Assembly (NCBI GenBank): GCA_025201765.1
Contig: MU623455.1
Span: 1 to 64,000 of the forward strand
Direction of reading: 5' to 3'
Source: Daldinia sp. FL1419
Taxonomy: Eukaryota > Ascomycota > Sordariomycetes > Xylariales > Hypoxylaceae
Length of the DNA stretch: 64,000 nt
Below, piece after piece: positions 1 to 11,264 of the stretch; positions within the stretch are counted from its first letter, which is position 1, and every line of letters starts with the position of its first letter. The position numbers and the translations under genes are program-made. The notes under the pieces are model-generated. The model did no database searches. It was not told where the DNA came from and saw only the letters and a list, made by a program, of their open reading frames with translations.

Positions 1-75
1 TGTTGGGGTTTTTTGGTTACCCACGTTTTAAAATTTTTTTGTGTCGTTTTTGGTTTCAATTTTAAAATTTTTTTG

Positions 76-127
<52 letters not shown>

Positions 128-1362
128 CACTAATAAAAACCAATGGTCGCTAAGATAGTACACAGGTACATTAGGATGGTCACCACAGATCTGTAGGTGA
201 CATCCGAGAATGGCAAAGATGCGACAAGGCGCTAGAAAACCCTAGAAAACCCTGCAGTTCGCCATCTCCACCTCCCGACTCGAGCAACTCCAAAATAGAG
301 CCCTTTAGCAGGATCTTTAGCAGGCGGATCTGTAGCGGATACACAGCGGAGCGCAGCGGACCCGGAATGATGTCAGCGTGAGGCATGACAGCGGGTACCG
401 TACGTGGGCCGTGTGGATCCGGGATCCAATTCGGGTGGATATCTGCGGCTCCTTTTCGGACTGACACTCGATCTCTACTGGTCCCTGTTGGTTCGGTTGG
501 CCGCGTGTTTGTTGGACTTGCATCAAAAGCTGGTAACCAGGTATCATTATACTGAAATCTATTGGCATCTACTAGCATCGACTGGCACTTACCGGTTGTC
601 TATTGGTGTATACTAGCATACCACTGACATATTCTGGTAACATATTGGATGCACACCAGCAGCAGAGTGGAAGCACTGGATTACCAGCCCGTGATATTAA
701 ACCCTGAATTATCACATTAGTACCCTGAAAATAGCGTATACCCATTTTTATTTTTTCGATAACCTTGATAACGAACCAAAACGGACGTACGGTTCAGCGA
801 AGAATAAACTACGTTTACCCACGTTTTCCCTTAACGTTAATCAACGTTACTAAATCTTATAGGCTTATTGCGTTGTAACTAGTTTACGCGACGGTTTCAT
901 CCATTTGCAGCCTATGCAAGGGACCGCTAACAAAGACAAGCTCCGTAGTGGCGGCGGATACCGTTTAGAATAACCTAGTAACACATCACCGATCATTCCT
1001 TCGGCTCTTTGTTGACAACTAGGACAACGTACCTGAAAGATGTACCTTGATGATGTACCGGACAATGTACTCCTCGTCCGAATGGTACGAGACGTAGCTT
1101 CGTTGTGGATGTGGAGGGTTGCCAGAACCGGACTTTGAACCGTCGTCCAAAAGTGCGAGCTATAGTATGATAGTACGGTGGTTGATAAGAATCATGGGTG
1201 AGCCGATGACTAGATATAACACGACCCTCCCGTCATCGATATCAAACTTCTTCCGGTTCCATATCATTAACTTTCTACTCCTACTTCAACATACTTGAAC
1301 ACTATACCAATATACCCTTTTCTTTGAAGCAGCGAGCTATCTAAAAAAGAAATACCTTCAAG
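1..1362. other. Gene-free left edge with poly-A run and short imperfect repeat
   Basis: No convincing gene. A 41-base A run lies at 86-126, preceded by T-rich and A-rich DNA; it could be the tail of a retroposed element or simple sequence. An imperfect tandem repeat with a period near 41 bp lies at about 558-640 and shares the cores TCTATTGG and TACTAGCAT. The last 100 bases or so before 1363 should be the promoter and 5' UTR of the HAD gene. Confidence 0.5.
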
Positions 1363-2889
1363 ATGCCTTCCTTCGAAGATTATGACATTGCCCAAGCCAC
1401 TGAGAGGCAGGACAAGAAGGCCGCTTCTGCGAGCAACTCCAATGGCAACGGCAACACCGCCGGACACTCTAACGGCAACGGTGCCGACTCAAACTCGTTG
1501 CCCATCCCCGGAGATAACGATGACGGCCCCATCGAGGTTCCCGCCTCGAGGTCATCCATCTCTGAGGCAGCAAAGTACATGCATAACTTGAGCATGGTAC
1601 CCTCCATGAAGGAGAGACGAGGCTCTCGTAACTCCTTTGGCGCATCTCTTCCCATTCCTCGATCTAAGAGACAATCACGACTATCGTCAGTACACTACCC
1701 TGATGGCGATGAGTCTCTCGGCCGCCCCACACGCCCGGGCATGCCCCCCATCCAGCCTTCTCGTGCTATCCTAGCTTCCCAAGTTCAGAGCGTCGAAGTT
1801 GAGAAGGTCAAGAAGGCCAAGAACATGGCTTTCGCTTTCGATATCGACGGTGTCCTCGTCCACGGTGACCGACTCATCCCGGAAGGACGCCGTGCCCTGG
1901 AGATCCTTAACGGTGACAACGAACTCGGTATCAAGATCCCCCACATCTTCCTGACTAACGGATCCGGAAAGCCCGAGAAGGATCGATGCGAACAGCTCTC
2001 CAAGATTCTACACAACCCCGTCAACACAGAGCAATTCATTCAATCACACACTCCCATGAGCGCTCTAGCTGAATACTACAACACTGTTCTAGTTGTCGGT
2101 GGCGAGGGCTACAAGTGCCGTGAAGTCGCTGAGCAGTACGGCTTCAAGGACATCGTCGTCCCCAACGACATCGTTGCCTGGGACGAAACTATCGCACCTT
2201 ACCGTGTGTTCACCGAAGAGGAGCGAGCCTCTTCTCGGCCACGAGACTTCACCAAGACCAACATTGAGGCTATCCTAGTCTTCTCCGACTCCCGAGACTA
2301 CGCGACCGACATGCAAATCATTATGGATGTTCTACGATCTGAGAACGGCCGTCTAGGCACCATAGCTAAGGACCCCGTGTCTCAGCGGGTACCCATCTAC
2401 TTCTCGCAGGGTGATCTGCTATGCCCCACCGAGCACTGGACCCCTCGTATGTCTCAGGGTGCATTCCGCATCGGTCTTGAGGCCATGTACCGAGCACTTA
2501 CCGGTATTGACCTTGAGCGTGTCGTCTACGGCAAGCCCGAGACTGCTACCTACAAGTACGCTGACGAGGTACTCACGTCGTGGATGGAGCAGCTCCACGG
2601 CGAAGAGAAGCTTCCAGAGAACATCTACATGATCGGTGACAACCCAGCCTCTGACATCATTGGTGGCAACATGTACGGCTGGAACACATGCCTCGTCCGC
2701 ACTGGTGTATTCCAAGGCGGTGAGAACGACGAGAACAACCCAGCTAACTTTGGTGTCTTCCCCAATGTTCTCGAAGCCGTCCAGACCGCACTAAGGAAGG
2801 AATTGGGCGATGACTTCAAGATGCACTTTGATGAGCGGATCAACCCTGTTCTACACGGCGATGGAGCCGACACTGCTGCGATCATTTGA
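1363..2889 (+). CDS. CECR5-like HAD-superfamily hydrolase (class IIA), probably mitochondrial
   Basis: Intronless 508-residue protein of the HAD class IIA family that includes human CECR5/HDHD5 and yeast YKR070W, whose substrates are not firmly established. HAD motif I is DIDGVLVHG, with the nucleophile and acid-base Asp at residues 160 and 162. It is followed by FLTNGSG (motif II region), a cap domain, and GDNPASDIIGGN near residue 425 (metal-binding motif IV). The first 150 residues are an Asn/Gly/Ser-rich, basic extension without a domain, compatible with a mitochondrial or disordered leader. The start codon follows AAG and is the first Met of the frame. Family assignment is firm; exact role and location are inferred. 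Confidence 0.93.
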   Translation: MPSFEDYDIAQATERQDKKAASASNSNGNGNTAGHSNGNGADSNSLPIPGDNDDGPIEVPASRSSISEAAKYMHNLSMVPSMKERRGSRNSFGASLPIPRSKRQSRLSSVHYPDGDESLGRPTRPGMPPIQPSRAILASQVQSVEVEKVKKAKNMAFAFDIDGVLVHGDRLIPEGRRALEILNGDNELGIKIPHIFLTNGSGKPEKDRCEQLSKILHNPVNTEQFIQSHTPMSALAEYYNTVLVVGGEGYKCREVAEQYGFKDIVVPNDIVAWDETIAPYRVFTEEERASSRPRDFTKTNIEAILVFSDSRDYATDMQIIMDVLRSENGRLGTIAKDPVSQRVPIYFSQGDLLCPTEHWTPRMSQGAFRIGLEAMYRALTGIDLERVVYGKPETATYKYADEVLTSWMEQLHGEEKLPENIYMIGDNPASDIIGGNMYGWNTCLVRTGVFQGGENDENNPANFGVFPNVLEAVQTALRKELGDDFKMHFDERINPVLHGDGADTAAII

Positions 2890-4483
2890 TCATTTGATCA
2901 TTTAATCATTTTGATTGATTGATTAGGTTTGGGATGATATCATTTGGGATTTTATGTAATTTCTTTGGATGGGGCGTTATTTTTGGGATCGGGATCTTGA
3001 TGACGTTTTCATTTTTTTGTGATATCTAGAGCTTTACGACATCGTATCAGCATTTGACTAACGAACTCGAGACGAACATTTACCTACCTTAGAGATTATT
3101 GGAAGACTGACAAACCCCCTGGAGAGCCATCTAGGTTAGAAACTTTGTTCCGAAATCTTTTCTTTTTTTTTATACCAGCTTTCAAATTGCGGCTTCGTGC
3201 GAGGAGATCTTGGTGCTTGTCATTATTTTGTTCTTTTATTATCATTCTAACCCATCTTGTTGCCTCATCGTCATATTTTAGCTCCGTGCCGCCGATTCCA
3301 TTTACTGGGCCTCCATCGCCATTCCAGTATTGTCTAAAACCCACCGATCGCTTGTGCATGACTACGCCATCACCAAACATACTTTCGTCGTGCATGCTTC
3401 CGAATCGAACCATTTTTACGATCTAACCTACTAAAAAACTTGTATTATTTTGACTGACCGATCCACATTAAACAGAAATCCTCACTTTTATCAGCGTATC
3501 ACGTCTCGCTCTAGATTAGGACTGGTAAATTCTAACGAAGAGATTGGATATTTGGATTATTAGTGGTAAAAGCTAGTCTGAAATGCTGCAGATGAAGAGA
3601 TGCCGGCTTGGGATGATGCATCAGGTACTTAACATCTGCATATCTACTACCTAACACCATAGAATTCCATTACTTGCCATAGTTAACTAATACACTTGCA
3701 TTTGCTGAATATGCTTACATCTCTCTCGTATACTATAAAATTTGACAACTCAGTCTTTGTGTAAGAGTATACTCGACGTCCTCGAGCCTTGAAATGGAAC
3801 GTGATATATGATTAATTGTATCGCCAATATGAGGTGTAGAAATGTTGATTTCAGAGTTATGCAGTCATGTTGCATCGATGGACTGCTGGTTGTGAGCCTC
3901 GTATAGAATAGGCAATGAATTGCGTAGGACTAAGCTGATGTGCCTCTGTGCTCGGTAATACATCCCTACTTAATGTAGGTACGTACAGGATAGCGTGGCA
4001 TAATTAAAAAGCTGCTGCATAAAAGGTTGGATAAGATGCGATAACAAGCATTAGATAAGACCCTGAGCTATTAGCCAATCACCTCTAATTACCGGCAGAA
4101 AAAGGGGTCCAAAATCCATAAAACAGGCATATTAATGTAACATCGGGAGCTAAACCGGATCCGGCATTTCATTTAATGAAAATCTTACGACGAACAATCA
4201 AGGGAAAGAACATGGAGGAAGTTTTAACTAGTTAGGGCGTTTTCTCCGCCCTTCACGATATTCTTTCCCGTCGAATGCTTTTCGAGTTGTTAATAGCAAC
4301 TGCATTCATTTCCCTCGCGGGCTTGATGTCGGTCGCTTGTTAGAGCGAAGCTACTGCCGCAGAGGCGCGCGAGCAGTCCAGTCATTCATTCGTTAATTGG
4401 TTAATTACACATTCATTCTCATGGTATAACTTGCTTAACCTTGATCTAGTCGCTCCTTTTTTCATATTAATATATAAGACATT
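2890..4483. other. Intergenic region without a recognisable gene
   Basis: TGATCATTTGATCATTTAATCATT just after the stop codon is a short degenerate repeat in the 3' UTR. Open frames of about 100 codons occur on both strands near 3096-3426 but match no family and have low-complexity composition, so I treat them as non-coding. The last 300 bases upstream of 4484 are the likely promoter of the secreted-protein gene. Confidence 0.5.
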
Positions 4484-5293
4484 ATGCGCCGCTACTGCGT
4501 CCCCGCGCTTTTATCGTCCGTGTGGACGGCATCGCGCGTCGCGGCGCAGGACGGCGGCAGCAGTGGCGCCGTGTGGGCGACGCCTCACGACAGCTACTCG
4601 TCTTCGGTCGGGGTGCTCGGGTGCAAAGTGAACACCAATCGCGTAGCGTACTGGCCAGGCGCAGTAGACTGCGACAGCGTGTGCATCTCGCTGAGCTATG
4701 AGGATCGCTCTGTGAAGCTCCTTCGCGTAGACCGCTCCGAGGGCGCTCATGATATCAGTTACGACGCTTGGAACTATCTTTATACCGGCTTCTCGGCCAC
4801 CGAGAAACCCACGGCTGGCGGCGCGGTCCCTATGAACTTCCAAAATGTGGATGCTTCGGACTGCGCGGATCTGATCCACACCGACGGAAGCAAGCTCCCT
4901 CTTAGCGCCGCCAACAGTATGAATTTCTTGTCTAGTTGCCTCGCTCGTCCCGATAGCTGGGTCGCGAAGAATTATGTCTTGTTTAATATCCTTGATTCGA
5001 TTTGTTCTTGGGGCCACGACGAAACATGCACGTTGGATTGGCCGACCGCCAATCAGGCGAGCTGTCCGAGCGCGCTTGGTGACCCCGCTACGTTGACCTC
5101 CGCTCCGGTTTATAATATCAGATACCCTTCAGGACAAACGGTTGTAGCCTCGTCAGGACAAGTTGTCGATCCCCAAAACGGTAGCAATGGGTGCGTTGGA
5201 ATGTTGCCCAACTTGCGTGCGTTAGTTTTGGTGATAGTGGCTTCGAGTTGGCTAGTTTATGCAGGTGGTAATGCACCTCTAGGAAGCATGTGA
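4484..5293 (+). CDS. Secreted Cys-rich protein of unknown function, probably GPI-anchored
   Basis: 269 residues. The N-terminus has a basic start, a hydrophobic core and a likely signal-peptidase site after AASRVAA-type sequence, near residues 20-21. The mature part holds about ten Cys, including CKVNTNRVAYWPG and DCDSVCISLSY. That arrangement resembles small fungal cell-wall or effector-like proteins with a barwin-like fold, but I cannot name the family. Residues 245-260 form a C-terminal hydrophobic stretch after an NGSNG-type region, as expected of a GPI-attachment signal. It is a single exon, GC-richer than its flanks. I see neither catalytic residues nor a cluster context. Confidence 0.72.
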   Translation: MRRYCVPALLSSVWTASRVAAQDGGSSGAVWATPHDSYSSSVGVLGCKVNTNRVAYWPGAVDCDSVCISLSYEDRSVKLLRVDRSEGAHDISYDAWNYLYTGFSATEKPTAGGAVPMNFQNVDASDCADLIHTDGSKLPLSAANSMNFLSSCLARPDSWVAKNYVLFNILDSICSWGHDETCTLDWPTANQASCPSALGDPATLTSAPVYNIRYPSGQTVVASSGQVVDPQNGSNGCVGMLPNLRALVLVIVASSWLVYAGGNAPLGSM

Positions 5294-5933
5294 CTCGACG
5301 CGCGGGTGGTATTGTTAACGTCATTACGCCGACTGGATGTTGCGTGCAGGATGAGGGTCGGAGGGATCGACAAGGGGGTGGCAGCCTTTATGGTCTGGTA
5401 GGCGTTGGTCCAGTTAGTCCTGTATCCGGCATGATTACGAAGAGATACCCTATTGCTTCCATGTTAACGACTATTTACAGAAATGCTTATCAATATATCA
5501 TGCACCTAGTTTCTTTTATGTGATGGACTCAAGCATGGCATTTGATATTTATTATAGCGCTTGACTGGATGGCCTTGATCCCTCAGGGCTAGAGCCTGCT
5601 GTTGACATGCATGATGGTGTGTATATGATTGGATAGAGGTAATAATTCGTGCGATAACTGAAATTTTCGGTGTCAAAATCTGGCCGTCAAAACCTCGAGC
5701 CTTGTCATGCAACACATCTCCGGAGGTCGAATCGACAAAACCGGAGCAGGCTGAGTTGTGATACTACTGCATCCGTAGGAAAGATAGCTTAATGTAGGTT
5801 TTCAACGGCGTGATATAGTAATTATACATATTAGCATCCGAAATAGAACGTAACTAGGTAGTTATATAAGGATTCATGCTTGCTATGATCTTTCCTCATC
5901 GCCAGGAAAAAAAATTTCCTAGTTCACTCATCA
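5294..5933. other. Intergenic region, nothing recognised
   Basis: Only short open frames without similarity to known families. The base composition becomes more AT-rich towards the ankyrin relic. Confidence 0.45.
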
Positions 5934-8719
5934 ATGAGGTCTATAGAAACCCCTACTTATTTACGCATAGTTTCCGTCAGTGAGAATGGCTCTGAGCCTC
6001 GGGCAGCGCAAGCTTCAACTAAGCATGAATTCAATATAGATATCATATCACTGGGTGCCCAAATGGCAATGGTTTTGCAGAGACTAGATGGCATAGGTCA
6101 ATTTTCTTTGGGGGCGTTATGCGTAAACGACCTGCCTCTTGAGAGGTTCAAACGTGACTCGGCATTAAAACGTATTGGCCTATCTTTACATCCGTCCCCG
6201 TGGCGTGATTCCGAGCCATTATCTGGGATCCAAACCTTAGTCACAAAATTCGTTGTCAAAGTTGCTGCTGGTATATCGGTGATCAACCAAAAGCCCCCAT
6301 CCCAAAATGTTAGTAAAGCATGGTAGTTATACGCTACAAAGACAGATCTATTCTCCCAAGCCCCTGATAACTCGCTAATCCCAGTATGGTTTGGCCATTG
6401 AATGAGATATCCGAGGTTGAACTACTTGGGATCACTTCTCAATTGCGAATGGATTTGTTGGTCTACGTGAGATACCACTCAAATTGATAGGTATTTAAAT
6501 TCTTTGACTCATAGATACATGTCAATTCACTATTGCCGCGCTGGTTTCGAGGTATTCCAGATCATTTCACAAAAAGTCTCGGCGAGAAGCTATTCCAAGC
6601 AGCAATAGAAGCGGGAAGCCATCAGGCTACCAGATTATTACTTCAACAGAGCTTAGCAGACGTTAATAATACATTTTGCTTCGTTGATGACGAAAAGTAT
6701 ACACCTCTAGAGCGAACCGCTTGGCTTGAAAAATCGAAAGCGGCTCGTAAATTACTACGGCTTAGGCCTGATCCTAACTGCGGCCTCGTCAGACAGGATT
6801 TGTACGGCTGTTCTCAAATTAGGTGCGGCTCTAGGATGCTTAATACACACCTCTTATGCGGCATGACGTCGAAATGGGACCATGATCATGAAGAAGAGCA
6901 ACCGTTCTTTGTCTCAGAGTACATACAAACGGTGAGACGTTTAATGGAAGCAGGAGAAAAGGTACACGATTTTCATACCGAGCTGTTGTTAAAGGGATAT
7001 ACAAGAATGGATCTCGCCAAGGTGCTCCTCTCCGGACTTGCGCCGTCTAATCACTCAGAGGCGATTCGCGGAGAAATTATGGCCATCATAGCCACGGAAT
7101 TCGAGAACGAAGATGCAATTGAATATATCTTCAAAATAATATCCAATTGTGAGAAGAATGGATGTGAGAAGTGTCGAAGCCACTTTTCAGATGAGGTGAA
7201 TTGGACAATTATTTCCGCCGCCTATGCAAAGTCTTTGACTCAAACCCTAAGTGCGGCAATCAGAGGTGGAAACTATGAACTCGTTGAATTTATACTCGCA
7301 AGTAAACCTGGCATTCGCTATAGAGTTGCCGAACGAATCAATAGAGGTCCGTATATAGATATTCATAACTATACAACACCGTTAGCCGAAGCAATTAACG
7401 CAAATGGCGAAGCCCTTATAGAGAGACTAGAAAGTGAAGGTGCCCTCGAGAATGTCGATAATAAGGGTGATAGCAATAAGGATACTCTAACCCATAGTGT
7501 ACCTAGTCAATAAGAAACCGCGATATGTGCCGCTTTAAGAGCTGGAATCATCGAGTATGTTAGGAAACTACTTTCTTTAAGTACTCCCACCAGCCCAGAA
7601 GGCGGGATGAAGGCGCTATCTAGTGCAACCACAATTCGACGAGAAGACATTATCCGCCTCCTACTTGACTCAGGACTCTACATTGACGCAGATGCTTCAT
7701 GAGTAGGGATCAGGACGATACGCCTTTTTATCGACCTGTACCATTGGAATAAGCCGCTTCTTTCTGACATATTGCTAACTTCTCCAGCTTTCCGCTTTAC
7801 CCCCTGCGCCATGGATGGGCTCATACCACGGCTTAAATCGGAGCCTTTGCATATATTAGACTTCTTTCTTCAGCAAAATTTCTTTTCCGGCGTTATTTTA
7901 AATAATATCCTACAGATTGAGGTTGAAAGGGGTAATAATTTGATTTTGCCTCATATCCTTAGGCTGGCAGTTCCAGATTTCCTACACACACTTTTAACAC
8001 AGATCCCAACAGCCCAAAAGGGTGCTTAACGATTTGAAGCTACTGCTCTGGTCAAAGCAATTCGCGAAGACAATATAGAATTGCTAGATATACTTCTTTC
8101 TTGAAAGGCTATTGATACGAAACTTGCAGAGTATGTTGAATTTCCTGTAACCCTGGCGATCGAAACCGACGCGGGGAATAGCTGTTCCCAGTTTAAATTC
8201 ACAGAAAGACTCCTCGATGCAGGTTGTGATCCCAATTGTCTTGTCCCTTGCAGAACAGAATTTCGAACGCAATTCAATATAACGCCAGCATCACCCATGG
8301 TTTAAAAACGGACCCCATTGCAAGTTGCTGCAGGGATTGTTGACCTCGATATGACGGAGTTACTGCTTCGAAATGGAGCAGACGTAAATGAGAAGCCCTC
8401 AGCTTACGACGGCGGCACGGCTCTGCAATTAGCTGCTACAGGTGGGAATTGTAATATTTGCGCACTTCTTATTAATAGGGGTGCCAGTATATACGATCCT
8501 CCGCCCGTTTTCAATGGAAGATGGCCCCTGGAAGGCGCCGCTGAGAACGGGAGGATAGATATGATCCAGTTCCTATGGAACGTTAGTGTCGTTGGCTTTC
8601 CGATTGAGTAATGTTGCAAAGTAATAGACCTCGTGGAGAAGAATGGGTATAGAGTGTGTAGGGACTTGATTCGGCATTTTGTAGCTGATAGTAGAATCAT
8701 GTTAACACTCGAGAATTGA
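5934..8719 (+). pseudogene. Broken ankyrin-repeat protein gene (large fungal ankyrin family)
   Basis: Relic of a large fungal ankyrin protein. The piece at 5934-6326 (with LGAQMA and FVVKVAAGISVI) and a second piece at about 6395-6500 (with WPLNEISEVELLG) are in different frames, so at least one frameshift lies between them. From 6533 to 8719 one single frame encodes the rest, starting RWFRGIPDHF and running through ankyrin helices such as TALQLAATGGNC and WPLEGAAENGR to a natural-looking end at 8717. That frame is cut by six stops: 7511 (TAA), 7700 (TGA), 8027 (TAA), 8102 (TGA), 8303 (TAA) and 8609 (TAA). Sequence on both sides of each stop remains in frame and family-like. A functional product is unlikely. 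Confidence 0.85.
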
Positions 8720-9892
8720 CGCGGGGACCTGTTTCGTCTATCCTACATGTCACCTCTTGGATCATAGGAATACGCACGATCATCACCAGGTGCAGGTACG
8801 TGGAATCGGAAAGTGCGAAGCACTGTGGAAGGTCTCTCCTCTGGAATTCCTTCAACGATTCAACACATTTATGCATCGGCTCTCATTATCTTCGCCCTTT
8901 TCAATGCATACTTCTTAGGTAGACTCGTATTGGACCTTAATTTAGTTTCAAACCAAGAATATAAACCAGACGTTATGGTGCGTACGACGGATAGCCCGTT
9001 AAACTTTCCGTAGCTTGAGTTTACTGAGATAAATGCAGATGCCCTCACGTCCATATCTACCTAGGTTCCCTCGTGGGATCATATCATTAGCAAGGCATAA
9101 ATGGATCGACGGCGAATTTGAAGTCAAAATATACCACGATGAATCCTTCATGCACTTGGGACTTACACTGACATTACGCTATAAAATACTCCCAGGTGCA
9201 TCCCAAGGAGTGTTATATATGAAATTAATATCTAATAATTATTGAAACATCCGTCATATCTTCATCCAACCGACTCAGGGAAGTGTCATCTTGACTTGAG
9301 CTCCTTTGAGGGGTATCTGTTCTGGTAGTTTCATCAGTGGTCTTTCGTTTTTCATCTGGGCTATCTTTTCGTAGTCTACCAGTGTTATTCTCGACGCTAT
9401 TCATGCCGCTAGAGCCCTCATGACTTATTCTTTAGAGTATCCTGAAGCGCTGTAGCTACTTTAATAATAATACTTAGGTACCTGGGTAGGTAGGTAGGCA
9501 CTCTATCTGCTTAAGAGTATTGAAATAGTTGGATTGTACCTCTCGCGTTTTACCCCTTTTTGGATGTTCATATGTCCTATTAATGGGGTGGATACCTTAG
9601 GTAGGTACCCAGTAGGTAGGTAAGAGGTAGTTAGAGGAGAAGTAACAAAGCTTTACAGCGCCCCGCAATAGGCCGTTCCGCGCATACCCGCCCGCAACTG
9701 CGAGTAATTGCCGATCGGATTGATCGCATTATAAGCACGTCAACGTCATGCATCGTTTCTCTCAACTTACACAATTGCAGTTCGTCTTCCTCATTTCAAA
9801 CTAAGGAGCATTACGCCGGGATTATTTCGATAGCTGTTGGTGTATTTGCAATAAGTGCATATCTACTTAATAATTGAATCGGAACGGCAGCA
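8720..9892. other. Intergenic region with TAGGTAGGTA-type repeats
   Basis: No gene recognised; a short frame at about 8813-9013 has no family match. GGTAGGTAGGTAGG at about 9486-9499 and GTAGGTAGGTAAG near 9610-9625 are short GGTA/TACC microsatellites. The 100 bases before 9893 serve as 5' UTR or promoter for the next gene. Confidence 0.45.
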
Positions 9893-10874
9893 ATGGCGGG
9901 ATCTTCTCAACCGCTCCGGATCGGCTTCGTGCCGGAGCACTTTTCCACGCCGCTCTATTTCGCTCAGAAGCACTTCGGCCTCACGGCTACTTTAATCCCG
10001 TTCCCCTCCGGCACGGGTCATATGATTACGGCTATCCGATCTGGTGAGATTGACGTCGGCATTGGCTTGACGGAAGCTTGGGTCGCGGGTCTTGGCAAAG
10101 AGGACGCGCCTGGAGATGGTGGCTATCGCATCGTCGGGACTTATGTTGAGACGCCTCTCTGTAGGACTCCTTGGCTATAGTTTTTGAAAGTTACGTGAGG
10201 TGTGTTGACGTTCACTAATAGGTTGGGCGATTTCAACTGGCGCCAAGCGGCCTGAAATCACTTCAGTGTCTTCGCTGAAGGGTTCTAAGATTGGTATTTC
10301 CCGCATCGGTTCCGGCAGTCAAGTAATGGGATACGTGCTTGCCGACCAGCAGGGCTGGTTAACACCTGGCGAATTGCCGTACTCGGACTTCGTAGTGCTA
10401 CAGAACTTTGAAAACTTGCGAAACGCGGTTAACGACGGCAAAGCCGACTTCTTCATGTGGGAGCATTTCACGTCGAAGAGGTATTACGATAGCGGGGAGA
10501 TCCGGCGTGTCGGCGAGATTTACACGCCGTGGAGCAGCTGGAAGATCGTGGCGTCGACAGCGCTGCTGCCGGAACAGAACCCGGATAAGCGACTGCTAGA
10601 CCTGTTTAAGAAGCTGGACGAGGGTATTCACTACTTTTCTTCGCATCACGACGAGGCTGTTAAATACATCAGCACCGAGCTCGATTACTCAGAGGCAGAT
10701 GCGAGGGAGTGGTTGCGCACGGTACAGTTTGCTATCAAGACCGAAGGCGTGGACTTGAATGTAATTCAGAGCTGTGTCAATATCTTGCGCAAAGCCGGGG
10801 TTTTGGCTGAGGGCAAGGGTTTACAACCGGAGAGCATGTTGGCGAAGGGATTAGGTGCGCAATTCCCTCAATAA
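9893..10874 (+). CDS. Ca3427-like periplasmic-binding-fold (PBP2) protein
   Basis: Two exons, 9893-10160 and 10222-10874, with a 61-bp intron. The splice joins ETPLC to WAISTGAKRPEI in frame, giving about 306 residues. The fold is that of type-2 periplasmic binding proteins, seen in IGFVPEHFSTPLYFA at the start, SGEIDVGIGLTEAW, and LKGSKIGISRIGSGSQVM in domain 2. It matches the soluble eukaryotic group typified by Candida albicans Ca3427, related to nitrate/sulfonate/thiamine-precursor binders. No signal peptide or membrane segment is visible, so it is probably cytosolic with an unknown small ligand. Neighbours give no pathway. Family assignment is confident; the function is open. Confidence 0.88.
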
Positions 10875-11264
10875 GCTCGTATCTGATTTATGGATCTATA
10901 GATCTATAGGAGATAGAAACACGAGTTGCCTTAAAACAAGAGATATTTTACTCTTCTATCCTCTTATTATAATGCTTGACGGTGTACCTATTATATTCAG
11001 CTACTGGAATTACAGTGCGACATGCGGTAGAAGTCGTCATTGCTCTCTAAGCCCCACATTGGCAGCTCTCACTCTCCACATGCAATTCCCATTATTCCCA
11101 GATATCTCCAAATCAAGCTTCATTTCCAACAGTATAAAGAATTAGGCCCTCCAGCTCTCTCTCTTTTCCACGAGATGAGGTCTTGAGTATAGCTTAATTG
11201 GATTATCATATTTCTTTCCCCTACTCTGTTTCTTTTTTCCTAGCACTTATTTTAAGTCCCTGAA
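10875..11264. other. Intergenic region between PBP2 gene and Mrx11-like gene
   Basis: No gene. A small palindrome, GATCTATAGATC, lies at about 10893-10904. The CT-rich stretch at about 11153-11260 is the probable promoter and 5' UTR of the downstream gene. Confidence 0.45.

Noticed and set aside
86..126. Poly-A run considered as a retroposon tail or telomere-adjacent sequence
   Set aside because: No telomere units nearby and no second copy of the flank in this window; simple sequence cannot be excluded.
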